DNA from: Pseudomonadota bacterium
GTDB taxonomy: Bacteria; Pseudomonadota; Gammaproteobacteria; Pseudomonadales; Pseudomonadaceae
NCBI GenBank assembly: GCA_023431055.1
Contig: JAEYXX010000004.1
Span: 1 to 42,230 of the forward strand
Direction of reading: 5' to 3'
DNA: 42,230 bases
Shown one piece after another: positions 7,336 through 17,343 of this stretch. Each line of letters begins with the position of its first letter. Positions within the stretch are counted from its first letter, which is position 1. The notes beneath the pieces were generated by a model. That model searched no databases. It was not told the DNA's origin and worked only from the letters and a program-made list of their open reading frames with translations. The position numbers and the translations under genes were made by a program.

Positions 7336-8354
7336 AGCCAGAGGTTGATCAGTTGTGCGCCACGCTCGCCTGAGCCGCGCTCACTGCGGCCGGCATCGAA
7401 CGCCAGGGCTTGGGGCTGGCCGCTGCGTTCCCACAGCCTGCCGCGCAGGTGGACTTTCACTGCCGCGCGAATGCCCTGGGCCTGCAGGTGTTCGCCGAGT
7501 TCGGCATCGTCGCTTTGGTCATCCAGATCGGCGGGCATGGCAAGAAGCTCGGCGGCGTCGCCATCGGCCGCTTCGCTCGGCAACTGGCCGACGCTGCCGC
7601 CCAGCAGCACGCCAAGCCGGCCCGCAGGGGTATCCAGCACCTGCAGGGTGTCCGGCGCAGTGGTTTTCAGGTTGGCAGCGCTGAAGACGTGACGTTGTGG
7701 CTGGCCCAGCGGGTTGCCGGCGCGGTCGAATACCAGGCTGGTGTTGTACAACGGCCCGCGCCCGACTTCGAGGCGACCTAGCTCCACGCGAGGTTCGGGC
7801 AGGACGATGGAGCCAGCGACCAGGGTGATCTGGTAGTCGCGGGCCAGGTCGCCGAACCGCTGCTGGTAGTCATGCGCCATCGATTTCGCCTTGGTGCGCA
7901 GCATGGCGTCGTCCAGGCGTGCGTCACTCCTGGCATTCAGCAGCGCGCCGAGAAAATCCAGCGGATTGGTTGCCGCCAGCCAGTGCATGGCCTGCTGGCG
8001 ATCGTTGGCGCGGTGTAGCTCTTCCTTCTCGCCGACGGCCAAAAGCCAGGTGCCGATATGCTCGGGTAACACGACGACGGTGCGCTCGTTGAGCAGGCCC
8101 TGGTCACGGGCGTGATCCAGATAGGCGGCGAGTTTCAGGCGCAGGCGCGCGAGGCTCTGATAGTCGGCGGCGAACAGCTCCGGCTGAATGCCCAGCAGGT
8201 TGCCGCGAGGGCCCGGCTGGCCGATATCGAGCGCGACCTGGCTGCGCAGATCGGACAGGTAATGGCTGCTGGGGCGCTGTTCGATCCAGTGGGCGTAGCT
8301 GCCGAGACCGGCCAGCAGAGTCAGCGAGAGGAGGAGAGTGATCAGTAGGCGCAT
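7332..8354 (-). CDS. Nitrilase-fold (carbon-nitrogen hydrolase-like) protein lacking the catalytic Cys
   Basis: A 340-residue protein starting at ATG 8354 with an N-terminal hydrophobic segment (MRLLITLLLSLTLLAGLG), either a signal peptide or a membrane anchor. Nitrilase-superfamily landmarks remain: VVVLPEHIGTW with the glutamate at residue 98, PLYNTSLVFDRAG (201-213) and RLGVLLGGS (246-254). The last block is where the catalytic cysteine normally sits (GVxxC). Here that position is Gly, and the whole 340-residue product contains no cysteine at all. The usual RK-H lysine motif is also not evident (QPQRHVF). It is therefore probably a non-catalytic relative or a decayed copy, although the frame is intact and coupled to the AraC gene. 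The start lacks a good Shine-Dalgarno; an upstream in-frame TTG (8411) is an alternative. Confidence 0.72.
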   Translation of the reverse strand: MRLLITLLLSLTLLAGLGSYAHWIEQRPSSHYLSDLRSQVALDIGQPGPRGNLLGIQPELFAADYQSLARLRLKLAAYLDHARDQGLLNERTVVVLPEHIGTWLLAVGEKEELHRANDRQQAMHWLAATNPLDFLGALLNARSDARLDDAMLRTKAKSMAHDYQQRFGDLARDYQITLVAGSIVLPEPRVELGRLEVGRGPLYNTSLVFDRAGNPLGQPQRHVFSAANLKTTAPDTLQVLDTPAGRLGVLLGGSVGQLPSEAADGDAAELLAMPADLDDQSDDAELGEHLQAQGIRAAVKVHLRGRLWERSGQPQALAFDAGRSERGSGERGAQLINLWL

Positions 8355-8424
8355 TTCAGGGTGTTCGGTCTGGTTGCGGTGCAGGGTAGGTCGGTCGAGC
8401 CGTGCTGCCAAGACATGTTGCTAT

Positions 8425-10590
<2,166 letters not shown>

Positions 10591-10600
10591 TCGAACCGAT

Positions 10601-10619
10601 GCCCCGCCTTGTGCGGGGC
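10601..10619 (+). terminator. Possible fadH terminator hairpin (no T-run)
   Basis: GCCCCGC (10601-10607) pairs with GCGGGGC (10613-10619) around a 5-nt loop, 10 bp after the fadH stop. No T tract follows, so it may be a weak terminator or a 3'-end stabiliser. Confidence 0.45.
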
Positions 10620-10625
10620 GTCTGC

Positions 10626-10789
10626 CTAGCAGGCCGTTAAAAAACTACCTGCGTTGCCATTGCTGCGTTAAAAACAGCCTCGCGTGCGAGCCCAGTCAAA
10701 ATGCTCATTTACAACACGTAAACTGCGCTTTTTCGCCTGTTTTTGCCTTGCACTGGCTGCCTCGCCTACGTTTTTCAACGGCCTGCTAG
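10626..10789. mobile_element. 164-bp MITE-like element with 19-bp terminal inverted repeats
   Basis: The ends are inverted copies of one another over 19 bp with one mismatch: CTAGCAGGCCGTT at 10626 and AACGGCCTGCTAG ending at 10789. The interior is non-coding and includes the pair GCGTTGCCATTGCTGCGTT on the left and matching palindromic blocks on the right. CTAG lies at both tips and may be the target duplication. I recall similar AGCAGGCCGTT-ended elements as abundant in Pseudomonas genomes. It carries no transposase, so it would move, if at all, using an enzyme supplied in trans. Confidence 0.75.
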
Positions 10790-10815
10790 TGGCTGACAAT
10801 AACAAGGAGAAGCCC

Positions 10816-11247
10816 ATGTCGCTCGATGCTCAACTCAACCCATCCGCCGCCGCCAGCCTGGCGCGCTGGCACCAGTTCGTCGCCGCCAGGGACCTCAGCG
10901 CCTTGCCCGAGCTGCTGCATCCGCAGGCGGTGTTTCGTTCGCCCATGGCGCATACGCCATATCCGGGGGCGCAGGCAGTCAATCTGATCCTCAATACGGT
11001 GCTCAAGGTGTTCGAGGATTTCACCTATCACCGGGAGCTGGCCTCGGCCGATGGTCTCAATGTCGTGCTGGAGTTCTCCGCACGGGTGGGCGAGCGCGAG
11101 CTCAAGGGCATCGACATGATTCGTTTCGACGAGTCGGGGCGGATCGTCGAGTTCGAGGTCATGGTGCGCCCGATGAGCGGGCTGCAGGCCCTTGGCGCGG
11201 AAATGGCGCAGCGCCTCGCGCCTTTTCTCGCCGCAGCCAAGGGCTGA
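10816..11247 (+). CDS. NTF2-like / SnoaL-type small protein
   Basis: A 143-residue protein with the compact alpha+beta cone layout of NTF2-like proteins: an N-terminal helix (ARWHQFVAARDLSALPELL), then HPQAVFRSPMAHTPYPG and long beta strands (VLEFSARVGERELKGIDMIRFDESGRIVEFEVMVRP). This fold binds or modifies small hydrophobic ligands; the substrate here is unknown. ATG 10816 is preceded by AAGGAG at the right distance. It lies 26 bp after the MITE-like element, so its promoter probably lies within or was altered by the element. The downstream gene is convergent with an 8-bp gap. No signal peptide; cytoplasmic. Confidence 0.8.
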   Translation: MSLDAQLNPSAAASLARWHQFVAARDLSALPELLHPQAVFRSPMAHTPYPGAQAVNLILNTVLKVFEDFTYHRELASADGLNVVLEFSARVGERELKGIDMIRFDESGRIVEFEVMVRPMSGLQALGAEMAQRLAPFLAAAKG

Positions 11248-11255
11248 GGCGCGCC

Positions 11256-12209
11256 CTATTCGAGCACGCCTACTTCACGGTAGAAGCGCTCGGCACCTGG
11301 ATGCAGTGGAATCGGCAGGCCATTGGTTGCCCGCTGCAGCTGGATGTCCTTGGCGGCCGGATGAGCTTCGGCCAGGCGGTCCAGGTTCTCGAACAGCAGC
11401 CTGGCCATCTGGTAGGCCACATCGTCGGCAACGCTGGTCTGGCTCACCAGAAGGTTGGTGATGGTCGCCGTGGCCACATCGCTGGCCTGTCCCTTGTAGG
11501 TGCCGGCCGGGATGATGCCCGGCTGATAGGCGCCGCCGACACGTGACACCACCTGCTCCGGAATGGCCACGAAGGTGATCGGCATGCGCTCGGCCAGTTC
11601 GCGAATGGCCGCCATGCCCAGCCCGGCCGACTGCAGGGTGGCATCCAACTGGCCTTTTTCGATCAGTTCCACCGAGTCGGCATAGGGTTTGAATTCGACC
11701 TGGCCCATGTCCTTGTAGCTCAGACCAGCGGCCTTGAAGATGGCCCTGGCATTGAGCTCGGTGCCCGAGCGCGGCGCGCCGACGGAAATGCGCTTGCCGC
11801 GCAGGTCTTCCAGGCTGCGGATGCCTGACGCCTGGCTGGCGACGATCTGAATGTAGTTCGGGTAGATGCCGGCGATGGCTCGCAGGCGGTCTCGCGGTGC
11901 TCTGAAGCCGGCCTCCTCGTCGCCCTTCCAGGCATCGGCCACCGAGTCGCCGAGGGCAAAGGCCAACTGGCCACGGGCGATCTGCAACAGGTTGAGGTTC
12001 TCCACCGAGGCCTTGGTGGCGCGCACGCTGGTGGTTGAGCCCTTGATATTCTCGCGATAGAGCTCGGACAGGCTCATGCCCAGCGGGTAGTACACGCCAC
12101 TGGTGCCGCCGGTAAGAATGTTGATCGCCGGTGGGTTGGCATGAGTGTTGGGGCTGTTGACCAGGAACGCGGCAGCGACGAGCAGGCCAAGCCGTTTGGC
12201 TAAGCGCAT
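11256..12209 (-). CDS. TAXI-family TRAP transporter solute receptor (orphan)
   Basis: A 317-residue periplasmic binding protein. A signal peptide (about 1-24, ending near THA-NPP) is followed by the TAXI hallmark INILTGGTSGVYYPLG (29-44) and the core VGAPRSGTELNARAI. TAXI proteins deliver ligands to a fused DctQM-type membrane subunit; none is encoded within the window, so this is an orphan receptor whose permease is elsewhere or which acts as a sensor protein. The length is typical. GGAG lies 7 nt upstream of the ATG. It is convergent with the NTF2-like gene. The ligand cannot be deduced; glutamate or C4-C5 dicarboxylates are examples known for the family. Confidence 0.92.
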   Translation of the reverse strand: MRLAKRLGLLVAAAFLVNSPNTHANPPAINILTGGTSGVYYPLGMSLSELYRENIKGSTTSVRATKASVENLNLLQIARGQLAFALGDSVADAWKGDEEAGFRAPRDRLRAIAGIYPNYIQIVASQASGIRSLEDLRGKRISVGAPRSGTELNARAIFKAAGLSYKDMGQVEFKPYADSVELIEKGQLDATLQSAGLGMAAIRELAERMPITFVAIPEQVVSRVGGAYQPGIIPAGTYKGQASDVATATITNLLVSQTSVADDVAYQMARLLFENLDRLAEAHPAAKDIQLQRATNGLPIPLHPGAERFYREVGVLE

Positions 12210-12779
12210 GGGGATTCTCCGTTATTGTTGTGTTCTTGAGCTGACAGCGAGTCAGTGCCGCAGGGCTATGCAGGCGTAAGGGCAGGCACTCGCCAAGCGG
12301 CTCGAGTGGGAGGAACTGGCAGTGAAGCATTGGCAGAACATGGCTGACCTCTTGTCTTTTTTTATCAGTCCGGTCGCGTGGTGAGCGCGTGGTGCGCTGT
12401 ATGGCGAGCAGGTCACGTGCCAGGTTGTCAGAGTGCCGTTCTAGAGCGGATGGGGATTTCCATGCCGGTTTCTCTAGGCGGATATTCGCTTGCCTGATGG
12501 GGCGCGATGGCCGAAATTCGCCGATTGGCCCGTGCCATGTAGGCCAGGCAGCAAGCAATGATCGCTGCGGAACTTAGCGTTCTCGTCACATTTTGGCCTC
12601 AGCGGCGTGCCTATCCGGTCTGGCTCGCGGAGTGAGTGCCAACCCAGTCACATTGCTGGGTGCGGGTTTTCCCCTAGACTTGGCAGACCGATCAGGGACG
12701 GCATCAATCGCCAAAGCAGGATGGGCTTTGACGATCGATGCCGTACGCGCATATCCCCCGTTGGTTCAGAGGGCCTTCG
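12210..12779. other. 570-bp non-coding gap between TAXI gene and coiled-coil gene
   Basis: No convincing gene is visible. It must contain the divergent promoters of the flanking genes. A plus-strand TTGACG (12728-12733) followed 17 bp later by ATATCC is a weak promoter candidate for the coiled-coil gene. A small hairpin, ACCCAG (12642-12647) with CTGGGT (12656-12661), is followed by GCGGGTTTT and looks weakly terminator-like. The short frames in this gap have no RBS or recognisable product. Confidence 0.5.
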
Positions 12780-14147
12780 ATGAGCATGCAGAACAAGCCG
12801 CAGATGGTGGAAGCCGTGATGTTCTTCAGTGAACGCGGTGTCTGCAAACAGATGATGTTCCCTGAGTTCGAAGCCTTGCTCGACGGTGTGGTGAACATGC
12901 CCGAGTTCGCCGATGAGCAGATGCGTGCGGTATTCGTGGTGATCAACCCGCGCCTGCTGGTCAGGGCTGCGGTGTTCTTCTTGCTGGATTTCGACGAGGA
13001 CGGTCGGCCCGACAAGGGTTGGAACATTCCTCTGCAGCATCTAGCCGAGCGTGCCGGCCGTGGCCCGGATCTTGGCGCCGGGCCGATTCGTCTGGCCTGT
13101 CGCAGCCAGTGCCCGGTGTCCTGGCACCAGATGCACCTGTGGGACCCCAGCCTGGCGCCCGGGCAGAACGACCTAGTGCTGCTGCGCGATGCGGTCAAGC
13201 GCAATCAGCTCGGGCTGCTGGTCGAAGACGACAGTACTCAGGCGGTGGTTGCCGAGCGTTTGCAGGTGGCTTCCGAAGACAAATGGTATGCGCCTGACCC
13301 GGCCAAGGAAGTGGCCGACCAGTTGGCGCAGAAGATGGATCAGGAGCACCGCGCCAAGACCGCGCAGCTGATTCAGCAGCAGCGCCTGCGTATTACCAGT
13401 CTGACCCAGCAGCACGAGGAAGAACTGGCCAAACTCAAGCTGGCCAGTGAGGAGCAGAGCAAGCATCTGCAGGCGCAGTTGCATGGCCTGCACCAGGTGT
13501 TGCGTCAGCAGGAGGAACTCAACGCCAGTCTCAAGGCGCAGCTGGCGGCTCAGGCTGAAAGTTTCCAGAGCAGCCGTGAGGAGATGACGCAGCAGCTGCG
13601 CGCCCTGGAGCGTCATGGGCGTACCGAGGGCGATATCCTGCGCGCGCAGTTCGACGGTGAAGTGCGCGCCAAGGTCGCTGCGGCTGTGGCCGAATACAAG
13701 GAGCAGGTCGCCGTCCGCGATGTCGAACTGGCCTATCGCAACGAGCTGGACGCCCAGTTGCAGGCGGAGATCGAGCGTCTCAAGCGTGAGCGCGATGCCC
13801 TTGCCAGTCAGGGGGGAGACCAGGTGCTGGAGCGCTTGGCCAAGCTCGGCGTGGTGTTCGTGGTGTACCATCCCGGCGCCGGGCACCTGACCATTCCGCT
13901 GCAGGATGTTGCCCGCTATCAGGACAACCCCATGGCATACGCCGCTGGCAAATGCTTCGTTACCGAAGAACAGTACCGGCACTGGTTGGCGCATTATCAG
14001 CAGCCCAGCTGCGATGCGACCTTGCCCAGTGGTGAGCGCTGCGCCATTCCCATCGACCGTATCGATACGCCGAGTCGTTTCACGCTCGGTGATTCGAATT
14101 GCTGTAATCGGCACAAGGCGAGCAGTCGTCTGCGCACCGTCAGCTGA
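12780..14147 (+). CDS. Conserved hypothetical coiled-coil protein with Cys/His C-terminal motif
   Basis: A 455-residue protein of unknown function. The N-terminal globular part (1-170) has alternating hydrophobic strands (MRAVFVVINPRLLVRAAVFFLLDFDEDGRPD). Residues about 175-345 form a long Gln/Glu/Lys/Ala-rich coiled coil with heptad-like spacing. A compact C-terminal domain follows (350-446), ending in a likely metal site: C411-x9-C421-x19-C441-C442-x2-H445. It has no signal peptide or membrane segment. GAGGG lies 6 nt before ATG 12780; an upstream in-frame ATG (12738) lacks a clear RBS. The next gene begins with a TTG 2 nt after this stop, so the two are probably co-transcribed. A structural or scaffolding role is possible from the architecture alone. 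Confidence 0.8.
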   Translation: MSMQNKPQMVEAVMFFSERGVCKQMMFPEFEALLDGVVNMPEFADEQMRAVFVVINPRLLVRAAVFFLLDFDEDGRPDKGWNIPLQHLAERAGRGPDLGAGPIRLACRSQCPVSWHQMHLWDPSLAPGQNDLVLLRDAVKRNQLGLLVEDDSTQAVVAERLQVASEDKWYAPDPAKEVADQLAQKMDQEHRAKTAQLIQQQRLRITSLTQQHEEELAKLKLASEEQSKHLQAQLHGLHQVLRQQEELNASLKAQLAAQAESFQSSREEMTQQLRALERHGRTEGDILRAQFDGEVRAKVAAAVAEYKEQVAVRDVELAYRNELDAQLQAEIERLKRERDALASQGGDQVLERLAKLGVVFVVYHPGAGHLTIPLQDVARYQDNPMAYAAGKCFVTEEQYRHWLAHYQQPSCDATLPSGERCAIPIDRIDTPSRFTLGDSNCCNRHKASSRLRTVS

Positions 14148-14149
14148 TC

Positions 14150-15091
14150 TTGCCGGTACGCATTCCCCACTGGCGCCCGCAGGCGCCGTTGCATCCAGTG
14201 AAGCTGCCCTGGCTCGAGGCGGCTGGCGTCGAACTCGCCTGTTTGCGCCTCGATCTCGTCGATCCGCTGGTGTCCGGCAACAAATGGTTCAAGCTTGCGC
14301 CCTACCTGGAGCAGGCCGCTGCGACGGGCGCGCAGGGCGTGATCAGCCTCGGTGGCGCACACTCCAATCATCTGCATGCGCTGGCCGCCGCTGGGCAGCG
14401 CTTCGGCTTCGCCACCGTCGGCTTGCTGCGCGGTGAGGCGCAACGAACGCCGACCGTCGATGACCTGCAGCGCATGGGCATGCAATTGCACTGGCTGGGT
14501 TATGGCGGTTACCGCGCCCGTCATCAGGCTGATTTCTGGACGCCCTGGCTGGCCCGCTACAGTGGCTTTCACGCGATAGGCGAGGGAGGTCTGGGGCTGC
14601 AGGGGGCACGAGGTTGCAGCGCTCTGGTCGAGATGGCCGAAAGGCAACTGGCAGCGATCGGCTGGGCTGATTTCGAGGGCTGGTGGCTGGCGGCCGGAAC
14701 CGGTACGACCCTGGCCGGATTGGTGCTTGGCGAGCCGCATCGCGCCGTATTCGGTGCGCTGGCGGTGCCGAGTGACCACGGTGTCGCCGGCCAGGTGGCT
14801 AGGCTGCTGGATGAGGCCGGTGAGACGCAGCGGCGCTACTTGCTTATAGATGCTGCGCTCGGCGGTTTTGCCCGACTCGACGAGCCGCTGCGGCAGTTCA
14901 TCCAGCAGACCGAACAGACCTGCCATCTGCCTCTGGAACCGGTTTATACCGGCAAGGCGCTCATGGCGCTGCGCGAATTCTGTGAAAGTGGTCAACTTGC
15001 CCGCGGCAGTCGGCTGATCTTCATTCATACTGGCGGCTTGCAAGGGCGTCGTGCGCTGATGGGCGCAGAGGCCGACTACACTCAGGACTGA
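14150..15091 (+). CDS. PLP-dependent D-cysteine desulfhydrase / ACC deaminase family enzyme
   Basis: A 313-residue fold-type II PLP enzyme. The Schiff-base lysine is K45 in SGNKWFKL. The substrate/phosphate loop SLGGAHSNH (66-74) and the glycine-rich cofactor-phosphate loop AAGTGTTLAG are both present. The family includes D-cysteine desulfhydrase and ACC deaminase; which substrate this one uses cannot be read from sequence. Its glycine/asparagine loop is closer to the short proteobacterial 'ACC deaminase/D-Cys desulfhydrase' group, and true ACC deamination seems less likely. It starts with TTG at 14150, two bases after the coiled-coil gene stop; no later in-frame ATG would keep the conserved N-terminus. 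A cNMP/rhodanese gene follows 22 bp downstream, and a joint role in sulphur metabolism is possible. Confidence 0.85.
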   Translation: MPVRIPHWRPQAPLHPVKLPWLEAAGVELACLRLDLVDPLVSGNKWFKLAPYLEQAAATGAQGVISLGGAHSNHLHALAAAGQRFGFATVGLLRGEAQRTPTVDDLQRMGMQLHWLGYGGYRARHQADFWTPWLARYSGFHAIGEGGLGLQGARGCSALVEMAERQLAAIGWADFEGWWLAAGTGTTLAGLVLGEPHRAVFGALAVPSDHGVAGQVARLLDEAGETQRRYLLIDAALGGFARLDEPLRQFIQQTEQTCHLPLEPVYTGKALMALREFCESGQLARGSRLIFIHTGGLQGRRALMGAEADYTQD

Positions 15092-15113
15092 CCAGCGGAG
15101 CCTGGAAAACCTC

Positions 15114-16223
15114 ATGAGCGAACCACTTACCCCCGAACAACTGCGCAGCCTGACGCCGCTCAACGTGCTTTCCGAGCAGCAGTGGCGCGAGTTGCGCAGC
15201 CAGCTGGTGCCGCAGCCGCTGTTGGCCGGGCAACTGCTGTTTCGCCAGGGGGATCAGGCGCGCCTGACCTGCTATCTGCTGGCCGGCGAGCTGCAACTGC
15301 AGGATGGCGAGGGGCGCACGCATAAGGTCCAGGCCGGCAGCGAGATCAGCTGTCATCCCTTGTCGCCGGGGCTGCCGCGCTTGCATGACGCGCGCGCCCT
15401 CACCGATGTCAGCGTGCTGATGATCGACAGTGCCACCCTCGATCGCCTGTTGACCTGGCGTGTGGCGCATCAGGACCTGTTGCTGGCGCTGCAGCAGAGT
15501 GGCGCCGATATTGAGTGGCTGGAGCGCCTGCTGGAGAATCCGCTGTTCGCCAAGGTACCGCCGGCCAACGTGCAGAGCATGCTCGCTCGCCTGCAGCGGG
15601 TCGAGCTTGCGGCTGGCAGTCAGGTGCTCGAGGAGGGCACCAGTGGCGATTGCTGCTATTTCCTGGAAAGCGGTCGCGCCGAGGTGATCCGCAGTGTCGG
15701 CAGCGATCGTCAGGTGCTGGCGGAGCTGGATGTGGGCGCCTGTTTCGGTGAGGAGGCGCTGCTTGCCGATCGGCCACGCAATGCCACGGTGACCATGGTC
15801 GAGGCCGGCACTGTGCTGCGCCTGGATCGCCAGGATTTCTTCGCCCTGCTCAAGGCACCCGTGGTGGCCGAGGTTTCGCTTGGCGAGGCGGCCAGGTTGC
15901 TGGCACAGGGCGCGCAATGGCTCGACGTACGCCTGCTGGAAGAATACGAAAAGGCGCATGCGCCCCAGGCCCTGCACATGCCGTTGCAACTGTTGCGCCT
16001 GAAGGCGCGTCTGCTGGATCGATCGCGCACCTATCTGTGCTATTGCGACAGCGGCAAACGCAGCAGCAGCGCGGTGTTTTTCCTTGCGCAACTGGGTTAC
16101 AGCGTTTACGCCTTGCGCGGCGGCCTGGACGCCCTGCCGGCGGTGCAGCGTGATGCGCTGCTCTGTGAAAGCGGCGCAGGGTATCTGGCCCGTTCCGGCG
16201 GGCGTACCGAGCGCAGCCGCTGA
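15114..16223 (+). CDS. Cyclic-nucleotide-binding / rhodanese fusion protein
   Basis: A 369-residue, apparently cytoplasmic protein with three domains. Residues about 15-130 form a degenerate cNMP-binding fold. Residues 140-250 form a second cNMP-binding domain with a canonical phosphate-binding cassette, FGEEALLADRPRNATV (211-226), whose Glu and Arg would hold the cyclic nucleotide. Residues 260-355 form a rhodanese domain with active-site loop CDSGKRSS and catalytic Cys311. There is no HTH, so it is not a Crp-type activator. The design suggests sulphur-transfer or redox chemistry gated by cAMP or cGMP; that is inference. It follows the PLP desulfhydrase-like gene, a possible sulphide producer. 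A REP-like repeat lies just after its 3' end. Confidence 0.88.
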   Translation: MSEPLTPEQLRSLTPLNVLSEQQWRELRSQLVPQPLLAGQLLFRQGDQARLTCYLLAGELQLQDGEGRTHKVQAGSEISCHPLSPGLPRLHDARALTDVSVLMIDSATLDRLLTWRVAHQDLLLALQQSGADIEWLERLLENPLFAKVPPANVQSMLARLQRVELAAGSQVLEEGTSGDCCYFLESGRAEVIRSVGSDRQVLAELDVGACFGEEALLADRPRNATVTMVEAGTVLRLDRQDFFALLKAPVVAEVSLGEAARLLAQGAQWLDVRLLEEYEKAHAPQALHMPLQLLRLKARLLDRSRTYLCYCDSGKRSSSAVFFLAQLGYSVYALRGGLDALPAVQRDALLCESGAGYLARSGGRTERSR

Positions 16224-16257
16224 GCAGCACCCGCGCTACCACAGGTAATCAAGGGGC

Positions 16258-16317
16258 GTAGCCCGGATGAAATCCGGGGATTGCAGGCGCATGCATCCCG
16301 GATTACATCCGGGCTAC
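16258..16317. repeat. REP-like paired hairpin, GTAGCCCGGAT family, copy 1
   Basis: Two inverted units, GTAGCCCGGAT...ATCCGGG and CCCGGAT...ATCCGGGCTAC, form a 60-bp structure between convergent genes. The same unit recurs at 37751-37809, and half of it at 31564-31584. The right edge overlaps the end of the DUF1853 gene and supplies its TAG stop codon. Confidence 0.85.
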
Positions 16318-17246
16318 GAGTGCGTCGGCCACTGGTCGTTGACCAGAAACATTCGCTCGACTTCCCGCCAATCCCCGGCCTGATCTTCCTCCAGTCTTAC
16401 CAGCAGCTGTGCCTGAGCCTCGGGGCGCAGGGTGCTCAGCCATTGCTGGAACATCTCTGCAGACCAGGCCTCGTCAGCCTTCAGCAGCGCCGGTGCCAGC
16501 CAGGCCAGCCTGGGCAGCGGTTGCCAGTGAGCATTCGGCCTTGTTGCCGCGAAGCAATCCCAGTCGCGTCGATGCAGCCAGCCACCCCGACAATGGTCAG
16601 GTAATGCGCCGCGCGGCGCCGAGCAACCGTCAGGCCAGGGGTAGAACAGATAGCCGCCGAGCCAGAAGGCCGCGCGAGCCTCGCTTACCTGCAGCTCGTT
16701 CAATGCCCCGCGTGCTTCACGTCGTGACGACAGGGGCAGTTGATGCTGTGCCAGATGGCTCAGCTTCAGGTCGAGTCGGTCATGGCTGCCGGGGCCGAGC
16801 CAGTCAGCGGCCTCGCTGCCGCCGGTGCCCAGGTAGAACTTCACCGCCAACTCCAGATGGTGTTCGCCCTCGTCGTCGCACAGCAGCAGGTCCAGCTCGC
16901 CCAGCGTCTGGCCGTCGTGGCGGATCGGCAGATTGGCGGCGACCACTTCGACGTCAGGTGCGGCATGCAGGGCGAACTGCCACAGACGCTCGTAGTACAG
17001 GCCGAGGCGGCGTACCGGCTTTTCTGCCAGCCAGCTATGCAGGAGGCTGGGGTCCCTGTCCTGCTGCGCAAGCCAGTCTGCCAGCCGCTGCGGTTGTCGC
17101 GTCCAGCAGCTGGCTTGCAGGGGATGACGTTGGACTTTCGTGGTCTCACCGAGCAAGGGCGAAGAGCGCAGCGTCCAGGCCAGGTCGCGCACAGCAGGAT
17201 TGCGCAGGCTCTGCAGCAGGTCGTGCATCACATCATGGGTGGTCAT
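16314..17246 (-). CDS. DUF1853 family protein
   Basis: A 310-residue protein of the uncharacterised DUF1853 family. Recognisable stretches are the N-terminal NPAVRDLAWTLRSSPLL, the acidic LDLLLCDDEGEHHLELAVKFYLG in the middle and HWQPLPRLAWLAPA near the C-terminus. The ExK-type core in that middle stretch (HLELAVKFY), with an acidic strand before it, is reminiscent of PD-(D/E)XK nuclease-like folds, but I cannot confirm that. It has no signal peptide or membrane segment. Start uncertain: ATG 17246 is chosen, with an in-frame ATG at 17258 also possible; neither has a strong RBS. The TAG stop lies inside a REP-like repeat. It is divergent from nadK. Confidence 0.82.
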   Translation of the reverse strand: MTTHDVMHDLLQSLRNPAVRDLAWTLRSSPLLGETTKVQRHPLQASCWTRQPQRLADWLAQQDRDPSLLHSWLAEKPVRRLGLYYERLWQFALHAAPDVEVVAANLPIRHDGQTLGELDLLLCDDEGEHHLELAVKFYLGTGGSEAADWLGPGSHDRLDLKLSHLAQHQLPLSSRREARGALNELQVSEARAAFWLGGYLFYPWPDGCSAPRGALPDHCRGGWLHRRDWDCFAATRPNAHWQPLPRLAWLAPALLKADEAWSAEMFQQWLSTLRPEAQAQLLVRLEEDQAGDWREVERMFLVNDQWPTHS

Positions 17247-17278
17247 GAAGCCGAGCATAGCTTAGTCACAGTGCTGGT

Positions 17279-17308
17279 TTGCTGCGGCCCAGGCCTTTGG
17301 CCGATAAT
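17279..17308 (+). promoter_or_regulatory. Candidate sigma-70 promoter of nadK operon
   Basis: TTGCTG (17279-17284) and GATAAT (17303-17308) are 18 bp apart, with the -10 matching 5 of 6 consensus bases. The nadK ATG is 36 bp downstream. The -35 is weak. Confidence 0.4.
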
Positions 17309-17343
17309 CACCCATCGTTTCTTATCTGTCTGGCGGGAGTCCC

